A stretch of 64,000 nt of DNA, from assembly GCF_003947415.1 (NCBI RefSeq), contig NZ_QHKL01000004.1, forward strand, positions 124,001 through 188,000, written 5' to 3'. The translations under genes were made by a program, and so were the position numbers. The DNA comes from Amycolatopsis sp. WAC 01376. Its GTDB lineage: Bacteria; Actinomycetota; Actinomycetes; Mycobacteriales; Pseudonocardiaceae. The notes under the pieces are model-generated. The model was not told the DNA's origin. It searched no databases and saw only the letters and a program-made list of their open reading frames with translations. Below, in pieces: positions 27,609 through 35,449 of this stretch (positions are counted from its first letter, which is position 1; every line of letters begins with the position of its first letter).

Positions 27609-28556
27609 TCAGGAGGCGAAGCGGTCCGTCGCGCCGATGAGGACTTCGCGCATCGGCTCGTCCTGGGTGCTGTGGCCGACCTCGTCGATGACCACCAGCT
27701 CACTGCCCGGCCACGCGTGCGCCAGTTCCCACGGCGTACCGATGAGATTGCCCAGGTCGAGGCTCCCCTCGGCGAGCACGGCTGGGATGTGGGCGAGCTT
27801 CCCGGCCTCCCGCAGGACCACGCCTTCGTCCAAAAAGGACCCCTGGCTCCAGTAGTGCGTGACCAGCCTCGCGAACGCCAGCCGGAACTCCGGCGTCTCG
27901 AAGCTCTTGTACGGCGGGGAAGTCGGGATGATCGCGTCCTCCCAGGTACACCAGTCGGCCGCCGCCTTCTGGTGCACCGCCGGATCCGGGTCCATCAGCA
28001 ACTTGAGGTACGCCGCCGCCAGGTCGCCGTCGCGATCCTCTTCGGGGACGCCGTCGCGGAACTTGGCCCAGGCCTCGGGGAAGACGCCGCCGAGGCCGCG
28101 GGTGAGCAGGTCGGTCTCGCTCCGGCGCCCGGTGGCCAAGCCCATCAGGACCATCTCCGAGACCCGGTCCGGATACCGCTCGGCGTAGACCAGCGCGAGC
28201 ACCGAACCCCAGGAACCGCCGAAGAGCAGCCACTTCTCGATGCCCAGATGCTCGCGGAGCCGCTCCATGTCGGCGAGAAGGTGGTCGGTGGTGTTGGCGG
28301 AGAGGTCGGCCTCGGGCTCACCCGCGTGCGGCGTGCTCCGGCCGCAGCCACGCTGGTCGAACAGCACGACGCGGTATTTGGCCGGGTCGAAATAGCGGCG
28401 CAGACCGGCGCTGCAGCCCGACCCCGGGCCGCCGTGCAGCGTGACGGCGGGTTTGCCGTCGGGGTTCCCGCAGACCTCCCAGTACATGAGGTGCCCGTCG
28501 CCGACGTCGAGCATCCCGTGGTCGTACGGTTCGATTTCCGGATACAGCCGTGTCAC
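27609..28556 (-). CDS. pip: Proline iminopeptidase
   Basis: Releases N-terminal proline from peptides in the cytoplasm. The 315-residue S33 peptidase has YPEIEPYDHGMLDV at the start, HGGPGSGCS (oxyanion hole), LFDQRGCGRSTPH, nucleophile GGSWGS, and a C-terminal GHST with the catalytic His. The GTG at 28556 has GGAGG seven bases upstream; an upstream start at 28601 lacks one. Monocistronic, facing the amino-acid dehydrogenase gene. Confidence 0.95.
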   Translation of the reverse strand: MTRLYPEIEPYDHGMLDVGDGHLMYWEVCGNPDGKPAVTLHGGPGSGCSAGLRRYFDPAKYRVVLFDQRGCGRSTPHAGEPEADLSANTTDHLLADMERLREHLGIEKWLLFGGSWGSVLALVYAERYPDRVSEMVLMGLATGRRSETDLLTRGLGGVFPEAWAKFRDGVPEEDRDGDLAAAYLKLLMDPDPAVHQKAAADWCTWEDAIIPTSPPYKSFETPEFRLAFARLVTHYWSQGSFLDEGVVLREAGKLAHIPAVLAEGSLDLGNLIGTPWELAHAWPGSELVVIDEVGHSTQDEPMREVLIGATDRFAS

Positions 28557-28643
28557 TTCTCGTCCTCCCAGACCCCGCCCGAAATACAACAGCGCTGTCA
28601 CAATAGCCGGGTACGGCGCCTGGGTGCGCGTGCTTTAAATACA

Positions 28644-28689
28644 TGAAAGGCCCCCTTCCTTGCGTCTAGCGCGAGGAAGGGGGCCTTCA
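28644..28689. repeat. GTGAAGGCCCCCTTCCT-type palindrome
   Basis: Arms TGAAAGGCCCCCTTCCT (28644-28660) and 28674-28689 pair over 16 bases with one bulged base and a 13-nt loop. Member of the palindrome family also at 27558, 37146 and 37285. It lies in the 427-bp gene-free stretch 28557-28983, which otherwise holds two TGTGTGGAT hairpins and no credible coding sequence. Confidence 0.6.
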
Positions 28690-28870
28690 CGTACTTGCCT
28701 GTGACTAGGCCGTGCCCTGCAAGTCATGTTCGCGGTCTTCGCACCCAGGCGGCCCCTGACGGCACGGGCGATCCAGCCGACGACCGCCTAGCCGGGCGAT
28801 GCTGTGGGCGGGCCGGGTGGACTGCCCCGGAGGCGAGAGCAAAGGTCCCTTGCTCTCTTGCGCGGTGACC

Positions 28871-28909
28871 GTGTGGATTTCGGGTCATCGAACGCCCCAA
28901 AATCCACAC
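28871..28909. repeat. GTGTGGATTT hairpin 1
   Basis: Arms GTGTGGATTT (28871-28880) and AAATCCACAC (28900-28909), extended inward by GGG/CCC after one mismatch. First of two tandem hairpins with the same TGTGGAT arm motif, just past the end of the ESX operon. Confidence 0.6.
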
Positions 28910-28939
28910 AGTCAGCGATGGTCCTGACAGTGAGTGAGC

Positions 28940-28984
28940 GGTGTGTGGATATACGGACACTCAACGTCCCTATATCCACACACC
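28940..28984 (-). terminator. GTGTGTGGATATA hairpin 2, likely ESX operon terminator
   Basis: Arms 28940-28958 and 28966-28984 pair over 19 positions with one mismatch and a 7-nt loop. The stem reaches the stop codon of the EspG-like gene, so it is placed to end that minus-strand operon. Arm motif shared with 28871-28909. Confidence 0.65.
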
Positions 28985-29736
28985 TAGCCGGGCAGGGTCC
29001 CGGAGACGTGCCGGAGCGCGTCGGCCAGTTCCGACGGACCGGCCGGTCCGATGTGGACCACCGCGTCCTTGCCGTGTCCGATCGTGTAGCTGAGGTACCG
29101 GCCCCAGTCGGTGTCGGCGAAGTGGAGCGGATCCTCGACCGCGACGTGCCTGCCGACCTCGTCCCGTTTGCCGACGTAAAGCTCGCCGCTCCCCTCGACC
29201 GGCCGCTGCACGAGGCTCACGATGTCCGCGATCACCGGCGGCAGCGAATGCGTGTCCGGATTGCGCCGTGCCGCCTCTTCGAGCTCGTACGCGCGGACCG
29301 TGCGAAGCCTGCCACCGCCCGCGGGAACGGGCGGCAACTGCTCGATCAGCGTTTCGGGCAGCCGACGGCGGTCGATCTCCTGGAGTCCGACCCAGTCGCC
29401 GGACGCCACCGCCAGGACCGCTTGCAGTCCCAGCGAGGCGGCGAGAACGCCGTAGGTCTCGCCTCCGGTGTTCACCCAGCCGTAGTACTCGATGGCCGGT
29501 TTCGTGAGCACCGGAAGCCAGTCCAGGAAGTCGACCGACGCGCGGCCGCTCGAATCCAGCAGCCCGGCCTGCGCCAACGCCGCTTGCACTCGCTGGTCCG
29601 CCTCCGCGCGGGCCGTCCTCGACAGCCAGCGCGGCTCGGGGCGCAGCGTGATGTGCAGGTCGCCGACGCGTTCGCGTTCGGCGAGCACCGCCAAGGCTTC
29701 GACCGGGACGTCCACCCGGCCTGTTCTGACGGTCAT
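28984..29736 (-). CDS. EspG-family ESX secretion chaperone
   Basis: The 250-residue protein matches the EspG family, cytosolic chaperones that bind PE/PPE-type ESX substrates. Features: VPVEALAVLAERERVGDLHITL near the start, a central EYYGWVNTGGETYGVLAASLG and a C-terminal LYVGKRDEVGRH strand pair. It is the last gene of a four-gene operon and begins 3 bp after the PPE-like gene, its probable client. No ESX ATPase or membrane component is in the window, so the secretion machine must be elsewhere. Confidence 0.85.
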   Translation of the reverse strand: MTVRTGRVDVPVEALAVLAERERVGDLHITLRPEPRWLSRTARAEADQRVQAALAQAGLLDSSGRASVDFLDWLPVLTKPAIEYYGWVNTGGETYGVLAASLGLQAVLAVASGDWVGLQEIDRRRLPETLIEQLPPVPAGGGRLRTVRAYELEEAARRNPDTHSLPPVIADIVSLVQRPVEGSGELYVGKRDEVGRHVAVEDPLHFADTDWGRYLSYTIGHGKDAVVHIGPAGPSELADALRHVSGTLPG

Positions 29737-29739
29737 CCG

Positions 29740-31083
29740 CTACTCGCCGATGACCGGCGGACTGGTCCGCTGGTCAGTGCCGAAGATCGCGTCTGGGTCG
29801 GCCTCGATCAGGTAATCGGGACGCTGGTGCTCGTCGTCCTCGTCACCGTCGGCACGCCTGCCACCTGCCCCCATCGGGCCCATCTGACCGCCGCCACCGC
29901 GGCCTGCGCCACCACGACCACCGGCCACGTCGGCGCCACCCAGGCCGCCGAGACCGCCCATGCCGGAGCCCCTGCCCGCGCCCAGTCCGCCGGAACCCGG
30001 TCCACCGGGACCACCCGCGCGGCCACCGGTGCCGCCCTCGCCGCCGAGGAGCCTGCCCGCCGCGCTGTTGGGCCCGGGAACGTTGCGTCCGCTGGAGCCG
30101 CCGGGCGGGTTCTGCCCGGTGTTGCCACCGCCCGGGTTGTAGTTCTGGCCCGGCCCGTTCGGGAGGCCGATGACGTTGTCCGAGTCACCGGTTCCGCGTC
30201 CGGGGTTCCTGCCCGGGATCTCGGTCGTCGATCCCGGCTTGCCCCGGCCACCACCGGATGGCAGCGTCGTGTCCCCGGAACCCGGCTTCCGCGTCGGCGT
30301 CGTGATGTTGGTGTCGCCGCCGGGCTTGTCCCTCGGGTTCACCGGACGATCATCGGTCGAGCCCGGCTTGGTCTGGTTCTGGTCGCTACCCGGCTTGTTC
30401 TGGTTCTGGTTGGTGCCGTTGTCGTCCGTGCCGCTGGTGTCGGTGCCGTCGTTGTCGTCCCCGCCGCCGTTCCGGCCGGGCTTCACCGGGATGACCGGCG
30501 GCGGCTTGATCGGCGGCGGACCGTCATCGACCTTGACGCTGACGTTCGCACCGTCGTTCTTCAGCACGCCGTAATCGGTCGGCAGACTGGAGCTCGTGCT
30601 GCTGGTGACCGAGTCGTACTGGTCCATCACGCGGACGTTGTTCTGGTTCGCCGCCTCGTGCTTCGCGACGCCCTCTTGGTAGTTCTTGATGTCGTTGTTG
30701 ACCATGAACGGCCCGGCGAACGGAATCGCGCCCTTCAGGCCGGTGGTCCAGGGGTTGGGCTTGTCCGGCTTCGGCGGCACGGGCACGACCGAGGACCCCG
30801 AGTCGTCGAAGCTGTCGGCCTGCATGGTGACCGAGGCCTTCGTGGTGAACAGCGGGTCCGCCGTCTCCTTGAAAGCCTGCTCAAGCGGGCCGGCGCCGGC
30901 GTTCGCCGCGTCGGCGCCGGACCCCGTCCAGGAGGACGCCATCCGCGTCTGCAGCGACTTGATGGCCATGCCGCGTTCGACATAGGCGTCAGCGAGTTCG
31001 GCGACGCCATCGGCCGCGGAGCGCAAATTGCGGGTGTCGCCCTGGGTGAAGTTTTCGTAGATCTGCTTGCCGTCCACCCTCAT
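29740..31083 (-). CDS. PPE/WXG-like ESX substrate with long Gly/Pro/Asn-rich tail
   Basis: 447 residues. The first 160 are helical with a WXG turn (ASSWTGSGAD, Trp52) as in PPE/WXG100 secreted proteins. Residues about 190-420 are low complexity: Asp/Asn/Gln/Thr-rich, then Pro/Lys repeats (KPGSDQNQTKPGS), then Gly runs. The end, QRPDYLIEADPDAIFGTD, is acidic and ordered-looking; such DPxxxFGTD ends recur in actinobacterial ESX proteins. The ATG at 31083 overlaps the DUF3558 stop. Probable extracellular or wall-associated protein handled by the EspG product; its function is unknown. Confidence 0.75.
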   Translation of the reverse strand: MRVDGKQIYENFTQGDTRNLRSAADGVAELADAYVERGMAIKSLQTRMASSWTGSGADAANAGAGPLEQAFKETADPLFTTKASVTMQADSFDDSGSSVVPVPPKPDKPNPWTTGLKGAIPFAGPFMVNNDIKNYQEGVAKHEAANQNNVRVMDQYDSVTSSTSSSLPTDYGVLKNDGANVSVKVDDGPPPIKPPPVIPVKPGRNGGGDDNDGTDTSGTDDNGTNQNQNKPGSDQNQTKPGSTDDRPVNPRDKPGGDTNITTPTRKPGSGDTTLPSGGGRGKPGSTTEIPGRNPGRGTGDSDNVIGLPNGPGQNYNPGGGNTGQNPPGGSSGRNVPGPNSAAGRLLGGEGGTGGRAGGPGGPGSGGLGAGRGSGMGGLGGLGGADVAGGRGGAGRGGGGQMGPMGAGGRRADGDEDDEHQRPDYLIEADPDAIFGTDQRTSPPVIGE

Positions 31084-31706
31084 GCCCCCTTGAGTGTCTT
31101 GATCACGGCCGACGCAAGTTTCTGCGCGGTCCCACAGGAATCCTGCTCGTTGTCATAACCGCCGGCGAGCGTGTTGATCGTCAGATCGTCCGCGACCCCC
31201 ACCGCGAGATCGCAGTTGCCGCGCGCCCGCCTGTCTTGAATTCCGTAATAGACGGTCGGATAGCCGTCAACGTCCGGGCCGGCCTCCAGGAACCTGAGTT
31301 GCCCGGCTTCCTTGGCCTTGTGCATCCCGGCCAGGCCACCCATGCCCTTTTCACGGTTGCCGCTGCCGAGAATGATCTGCAGCGTGTCCGCCTTGCCCTT
31401 GATGAACCAGCCACAACTCGGATTGCTCGACTCGGAACTGGGTTCGCCAGGCTCGGTGAACCCCAGTTCCGCAGCGGCGGCAGCCGGAAGCAGTTTGCAG
31501 GCGTCACCGGCGTAGGCCGAGGCGTCCAGCGGAATCGCCACCTTCGGGACGTTCGGATCCTCGGGCGCTACCGACGAAGCCGATGACGGCGCCGATCCGG
31601 TACCGGGCGACGGTGTCCCGGGGTTCTCCCCTGTGCAGCCCGCTACCGCGACGGAAACGAGCACGAGCGCCGCCGCGGCGACGCGATTCCTCAACACGTT
31701 CGGCAT
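31080..31706 (-). CDS. DUF3558 lipoprotein
   Basis: The 208-residue protein has a lipoprotein signal with lipobox VAGC (Cys24), a Ser/Pro/Thr-rich linker and a DUF3558 domain with DACKLLPAAAAAELGF, SCGWFIKG and a late CDLAVGVAD/SCGTAQKLA pair of cysteines. DUF3558 lipoproteins are commonly encoded with ESX genes in Pseudonocardiaceae. It is anchored on the outer face of the membrane. It lies second in the operon, two bases after the preceding gene, and overlaps the PPE-like gene by four bases. Confidence 0.83.
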   Translation of the reverse strand: MPNVLRNRVAAAALVLVSVAVAGCTGENPGTPSPGTGSAPSSASSVAPEDPNVPKVAIPLDASAYAGDACKLLPAAAAAELGFTEPGEPSSESSNPSCGWFIKGKADTLQIILGSGNREKGMGGLAGMHKAKEAGQLRFLEAGPDVDGYPTVYYGIQDRRARGNCDLAVGVADDLTINTLAGGYDNEQDSCGTAQKLASAVIKTLKGA

Positions 31707-31708
31707 CC

Positions 31709-32107
31709 TCAGGTCGTGCGCAGGGTGTTGGCCTGGTCGGTGGCCATCGTCTTAGAGCGGGCGATCTCGAGCTTCTCGATGTAGCCCTCGATGTACGTCT
31801 TCATCGAATCATTCTGCTTCTGCAGGGCGAGCAACGAGTCGACCCCGGAATCGACGTAGCTGGAGCTGGCTTCGTCCTGACCAGGCGGCATCAGATCGGC
31901 GAGGATGTCCTGGATCTTCATACCGTCCTTGGAGACCTTCTTCAGCTCGTCCTGCCACAGCCCGATGACGGTCTTCAGCTCCTCCGGGCTCATCTCGAAC
32001 CCGCCGCCACCACCGCCGCCACCGCCGTAAACGGTCGGCTCCTTCGGCGTGGTGAGGTCACCCCAGACGGCCTTGATCGCGCTCGCGGCGTCTTCGATGA
32101 TGTTCAC
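31709..32107 (-). CDS. Small helical ESX-operon protein with poly-Gly linker
   Basis: First gene of the ESX accessory operon, 132 residues, GTG start at 32107 with GGGGAAGG upstream. The N-terminal helix (IIEDAASAIKAVWGDL) is followed by a run of nine glycines (residues about 28-36) and a long C-terminal helical part (KTVIGLWQDELKKVSKDG). It has no signal peptide, and its size and helices recall WXG100/EspC-like substrates, but I do not recognise a defined family. The short CCG/CCA tract coding for poly-Gly may be length-variable. Confidence 0.65.
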   Translation of the reverse strand: MNIIEDAASAIKAVWGDLTTPKEPTVYGGGGGGGGGFEMSPEELKTVIGLWQDELKKVSKDGMKIQDILADLMPPGQDEASSSYVDSGVDSLLALQKQNDSMKTYIEGYIEKLEIARSKTMATDQANTLRTT

Positions 32108-32256
32108 GCCCGCACCTTCCCCTCAGCATTCACGCACCGTGACGGACAAAGCGTAGCCAAGTGGCGGACGGCGTGTCAGCCGATCCGGCCGAGTAGTCGG
32201 ACGTGTTGCGCGGCCGTCCGGTTCCCCGGCCGGCCGGACGTCCCGCGAACTGGTCA

Positions 32257-32272
32257 CAGTACGTACGTACGG
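32257..32272 (+). promoter_or_regulatory. Predicted AcnR operator upstream of acnR
   Basis: CAGTACGTACGTACGG matches the corynebacterial AcnR consensus CAGNACnnnCGTACTG at all fixed positions but one (G for T at position 15). It lies 36 bp upstream of the acnR ATG, suggesting autoregulation. Confidence 0.6.
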
Positions 32273-32308
32273 ATTGCTTAACCGGGTTCCCGGTGACAGG
32301 ATTCCAGG

Positions 32309-32905
32309 ATGCCACGGGTCAGCCAGGATCACCTCGACGCACGCCGGCGCCAGATCCTCGACGGCTCCCGCGTGTGCTTCGCACGTTATGGCTACGAGGG
32401 TGCCACTGTCCGGCGGTTGGAGGAAGCCACCGGTCTGTCCCGCGGTGCGATCTTCCACCATTTCCGCGACAAGGAGTCCCTCTTCCTCGCCTTGGCCGAG
32501 GATGACGCGGTCCGCATGGCGGACATCGTCGCCGAGCAGGGTCTCGTCCAGGTGATGCGCGAGCTGCTGACGAACCGCAGTGAGCATCCCGCCGATTGGC
32601 TCGGCACGCGGCTGGAGGTCTCCCGCCGGCTGCGCACCGACCCCGAGTTCCGTGCCCGCTGGGCCGAGCGGTCCCATCAGCTGACGGCCGCGACCCGACG
32701 TCGTCTGCTGCGCCAACGCGACGCCGGGATCCTGCGCGACGACGTCGACGTCGACGTCCTGACCGCGTATCTCGAGCTCGTCCTCGAGGGACTCGTCTCG
32801 CACCTCGCGATGGGCCAGCCGGGTGATGATCTCGGTCCGGTGCTCGACCTGGTCGAGGAGAGCGTACGGCGGCACCGCGCCCACGCTGCCGGGGGAACGC
32901 GTTAA
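32309..32905 (+). CDS. acnR: AcnR, TetR-family repressor of aconitase
   Basis: The 198-residue TetR protein is close to mycobacterial Rv1474c/AcnR along its length as I remember it: PRVSQDHLDARRRQILDG, CFARYGYEGATVRRLEEATG, LSRGAIFHHFRDKESLF and the regulatory-domain stretches DWLGTRLEVSRRLRTDPEFR and LRDDVDVDVL. AcnR represses aconitase, with citrate and iron affecting binding in corynebacteria. In corynebacteria and mycobacteria acnR follows acn; here it is 18.6 kb downstream of the acnA stop. Predicted AcnR sites lie in front of both genes. The following gene starts after a short leader, and a GC hairpin at 32917 may end acnR. Confidence 0.85.
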   Translation: MPRVSQDHLDARRRQILDGSRVCFARYGYEGATVRRLEEATGLSRGAIFHHFRDKESLFLALAEDDAVRMADIVAEQGLVQVMRELLTNRSEHPADWLGTRLEVSRRLRTDPEFRARWAERSHQLTAATRRRLLRQRDAGILRDDVDVDVLTAYLELVLEGLVSHLAMGQPGDDLGPVLDLVEESVRRHRAHAAGGTR

Positions 32906-32916
32906 GATTGTCCTAT

Positions 32917-32934
32917 CGCCGCAGTACAGCGGCG
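32917..32934 (+). terminator. Short GC hairpin after acnR
   Basis: CGCCGC/GCGGCG stem of 6 bp with a 6-nt loop, 11 bases after the acnR stop, no T tract. Weak candidate. Confidence 0.3.
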
Positions 32935-32970
32935 GTATTCGTTGGTTTCGATCGAGGAGTGACTCTTTTC

Positions 32971-33066
32971 GTGCGCGACGCGCAGTCACCTGGTGACAGT
33001 ATCGAGCCGGGTGGCACACCCGGCTGTTCCGCGGACTTTCCCGCCGACCCCATCGGCAGGAAATGA
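32971..33066 (+). CDS. Possible 31-codon leader peptide before the CNNM genes
   Basis: GTG at 32971, with GAGGAG upstream at long spacing, opens a 31-codon frame (MRDAQSPGDSIEPGGTPG...) whose TGA (33064-33066) overlaps the ATG of the next gene as ATGA. The overlap mimics the coupling used throughout this window. Within it lie two small palindromes, GTCACCTGGTGAC (32985-32997) and CCGGGTG-GCA-CACCCGG (33007-33023). It may be a regulatory upstream ORF; it could equally be chance. Confidence 0.3.
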   Translation: MRDAQSPGDSIEPGGTPGCSADFPADPIGRK

Positions 33067-34409
33067 TGGAAGTCCTGCTCGCCGTTCTCGGCATTCTCCT
33101 GTTCCTCCTGCTGACGGTCGGCACCGGCCTCGCCGTCGCCGCCGAGTTCTCCCTCACCGCGCTCGAGCGCAGCACGGTCGACGCGAACGTCCGCCAGGTC
33201 GGCGACCGGCGCGCGCACACCGTGCAGAAGGCGCACCGCACGCTCTCGTTCCAGCTCTCCGGCGCGCAGGTGGCGATCACCATCACCACCCTGATCACCG
33301 GTTATCTCGCGGAGCCGGTGATCGGCGACCTGCTGCACCCGCTGTTCACCGCCGTCGGCTTCTCCGAAGGCGTGGCGAACGGCGTGTCGCTGGCCGTCGC
33401 GCTGATCCTGGCGACGTCGCTGTCGATGATCCTCGGCGAAATGATGCCGAAGAACCTCGCGATCGCCCGGCCGCTGCAGACCGCGCGAGCCGTCGCGGGG
33501 TACCACTCGCGGTTCTCGTCGCTGTTCCGCTGGTTGATCACGCTGATGAACAACAGCGCCAACTTCCTTGTCCGCAAGTTCGGCGTCGAGCCGCAGGAGG
33601 AACTGCGTTCGGCCCGTTCGCCGCAGGAGCTGGGCTCGATCGTGCGCTCCAGCGCGGAAAGCGGCACGCTCGACACGTCGACCGCCGAACTGCTGGACAA
33701 GTCCCTGCGCTTCGGCGAGCGGACGGCCGACGAGCTGATGACCCCGCGCGTGCAGCTCGAATCGCTGACCGTGGACGACACGATCTCCGACCTCATCGAG
33801 ATCTCGAGCCGTACCGGCTTCTCGCGTTTCCCGGTCTACACCGAGGATCTCGACGACGTACAGGGCGCGGTGCACATCAAGCAGGCGTTCACCGTCCCGG
33901 CCGCCCAGCGCGCCACGGTGCGGATCGGTTCGGTCATGCGGCCGATCCCAACGGTGCCCGAATCGCTGCCGGGCGACTCGCTGCTCAACCGGCTGCGTGA
34001 TTCCCGGTTCCAGCTCGCGATCGTCGTCGACGAGTACGGCGGCACCGCGGGGCTGGTGACGCTGGAGGACGTCGTCGAGGAGATCATCGGCGACGTCCGC
34101 GACGAGCACGACGAGCGTGAAGCGCCGTCCTCCCAGCAGGTCGGCACCGACAACTGGCTCGTTTCGGGACAGCTTCGCGCCGACGAGGTCACCGACGAGA
34201 CCGGATTCCGGATGCCCGACGGCGACTACGAGACCATCGCGGGGCTGATCCTCGAGCGGCTCGGCCGGATCCCCTCCCCCGGCGACGCCACCGAACTCGA
34301 CGCCTGGCGGCTCACGGTGACCAAAATGGACCGTCTCCGCATCGCCGAGGTCGAAGTCCGCCGGGTCAGCGAGACCGCCACCTCCGCCGAGCAGGAGCCC
34401 GCCCGATGA
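33063..34409 (+). CDS. CNNM/CorB-type transporter with CBS pair and CorC domain
   Basis: Membrane protein of 448 residues: a CNNM (DUF21) domain with about three to four helices in residues 1-150 (AVAAEFSLTALERSTVDAN, LGEMMPKNLAIARP), a CBS pair (about 195-340, MTPRVQLESL, FSRFPVYTEDLDDVQGAVH, VVDEYGGTAGLVTLEDVVEE) and a C-terminal CorC/HlyC domain. CNNM/CorB proteins move or sense Mg2+/Co2+ and bind ATP-Mg through CBS. ATG at 33063 overlaps a possible leader ORF; ATG at 33066 is an alternative. First of two paralogues in tandem, as in mycobacterial Rv1842c/Rv1841c. Confidence 0.92.
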   Translation: MMEVLLAVLGILLFLLLTVGTGLAVAAEFSLTALERSTVDANVRQVGDRRAHTVQKAHRTLSFQLSGAQVAITITTLITGYLAEPVIGDLLHPLFTAVGFSEGVANGVSLAVALILATSLSMILGEMMPKNLAIARPLQTARAVAGYHSRFSSLFRWLITLMNNSANFLVRKFGVEPQEELRSARSPQELGSIVRSSAESGTLDTSTAELLDKSLRFGERTADELMTPRVQLESLTVDDTISDLIEISSRTGFSRFPVYTEDLDDVQGAVHIKQAFTVPAAQRATVRIGSVMRPIPTVPESLPGDSLLNRLRDSRFQLAIVVDEYGGTAGLVTLEDVVEEIIGDVRDEHDEREAPSSQQVGTDNWLVSGQLRADEVTDETGFRMPDGDYETIAGLILERLGRIPSPGDATELDAWRLTVTKMDRLRIAEVEVRRVSETATSAEQEPAR

Positions 34410-35449
34410 GCGACTGGTTCAACATCTTCCTCGTCGTGATCCTGCTGCTGGCCAACGCGTTCTTCGTCGGTGCCGAGTTCGCGCTGATCTCTTCGCGGCG
34501 CGACAGGCTGGAAGCCTTGCTGGAGCAGGGAAAGACCCGCGCCCGGATCGTCATCAACGCGAGCAAGAACGTCTCGCTGATGCTCGCGGGCGCGCAGCTC
34601 GGCATCACGATCTGCTCGCTGCTGCTGGGGCGGCTCGGTGAGCCCGCCATCGCACATCAGCTGGCCGGGTTCTTCGAACTGTTCGGGATTCCGGAGGTGC
34701 TGCTGCACCCGATCTCGTTCGCGATCGCGCTGGCGTTCATCACCGTCCTGCACGTCCTCGTCGGCGAGATGGTGCCGAAGAACCTCGCGATCGCCGAGCC
34801 CGAGCGGCTGGCGCTGTGGCTGGTCCCGGTCCACGTGGCCTGGGTGAAGCTCGCCAACCCGTTCATCTGGCTGCTGAACTTCGTGGCGAACTCGCTGCTG
34901 CGGCTGTTCAAGGTCGAGCCGAAGGACGAGCTCGAAACCGCCTACACCTCCGACGAACTCGCCGAACTGCTCAGCGAGTCGCGGCGCGAGGGCCTGTTGG
35001 AGCACTCCGAGCACCAGCGGCTGAGCAAGACGCTGTCTTCGGTCGAGAAGACGGTGGCCGACGTCCTGGTCCCGACGGCGCAACTGACCACGCTGCCCTG
35101 CTCGCCCACGCTGGGCGACGTCGAGCGCGCGGTGTCCTCCACCGGCTTCTCCCGCTTCCCGGTGTGCACCGACGACGGGACACTGACCGGCTACATCCAC
35201 GTGAAGGACATCCTCGACCTCGTGGGCGAGGACCCGGGCACCGTGGTGCCGTCGGACAAGACGCGGGCGCTGACCGAACTGCACGCCGACGCCCGGCTGG
35301 ACGAGGCGCTTTCGGCGATGCGCAAGGAAGGCAGTCACCTGGCGCGGGCGCTGAGCCCGGCGGGGGCCGCCGTGGGCGTCGTCGCGCTGGAGGACCTCGT
35401 CGAGGAATACGTGGGAACTGTCCGCGACGGTACCCACGTCATGTCATGA
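34406..35449 (+). CDS. Second CNNM/CBS membrane protein, without CorC domain
   Basis: 347 residues; ATG overlaps the previous stop (ATGA). CNNM domain (FFVGAEFALISSRRDRLEAL, LVGEMVPKNLAIAEPERLAL) followed by a CBS pair (SRFPVCTDDGTLTGYIHVKDIL, and a second repeat ending VVALEDLVEEYVGTV). Unlike its neighbour it ends after the CBS pair and has no CorC domain. The two probably form a hetero-oligomeric divalent-cation transport or sensing unit. The third gene of the operon overlaps it by four bases. Confidence 0.92.
   Translation: MSDWFNIFLVVILLLANAFFVGAEFALISSRRDRLEALLEQGKTRARIVINASKNVSLMLAGAQLGITICSLLLGRLGEPAIAHQLAGFFELFGIPEVLLHPISFAIALAFITVLHVLVGEMVPKNLAIAEPERLALWLVPVHVAWVKLANPFIWLLNFVANSLLRLFKVEPKDELETAYTSDELAELLSESRREGLLEHSEHQRLSKTLSSVEKTVADVLVPTAQLTTLPCSPTLGDVERAVSSTGFSRFPVCTDDGTLTGYIHVKDILDLVGEDPGTVVPSDKTRALTELHADARLDEALSAMRKEGSHLARALSPAGAAVGVVALEDLVEEYVGTVRDGTHVMS

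Noticed and set aside
28788..28979. Small frames with VDFG/KSTQS-like peptides over 28788-28979
   Set aside because: They are translations of the TGTGTGGAT hairpins and their flanks on both strands.
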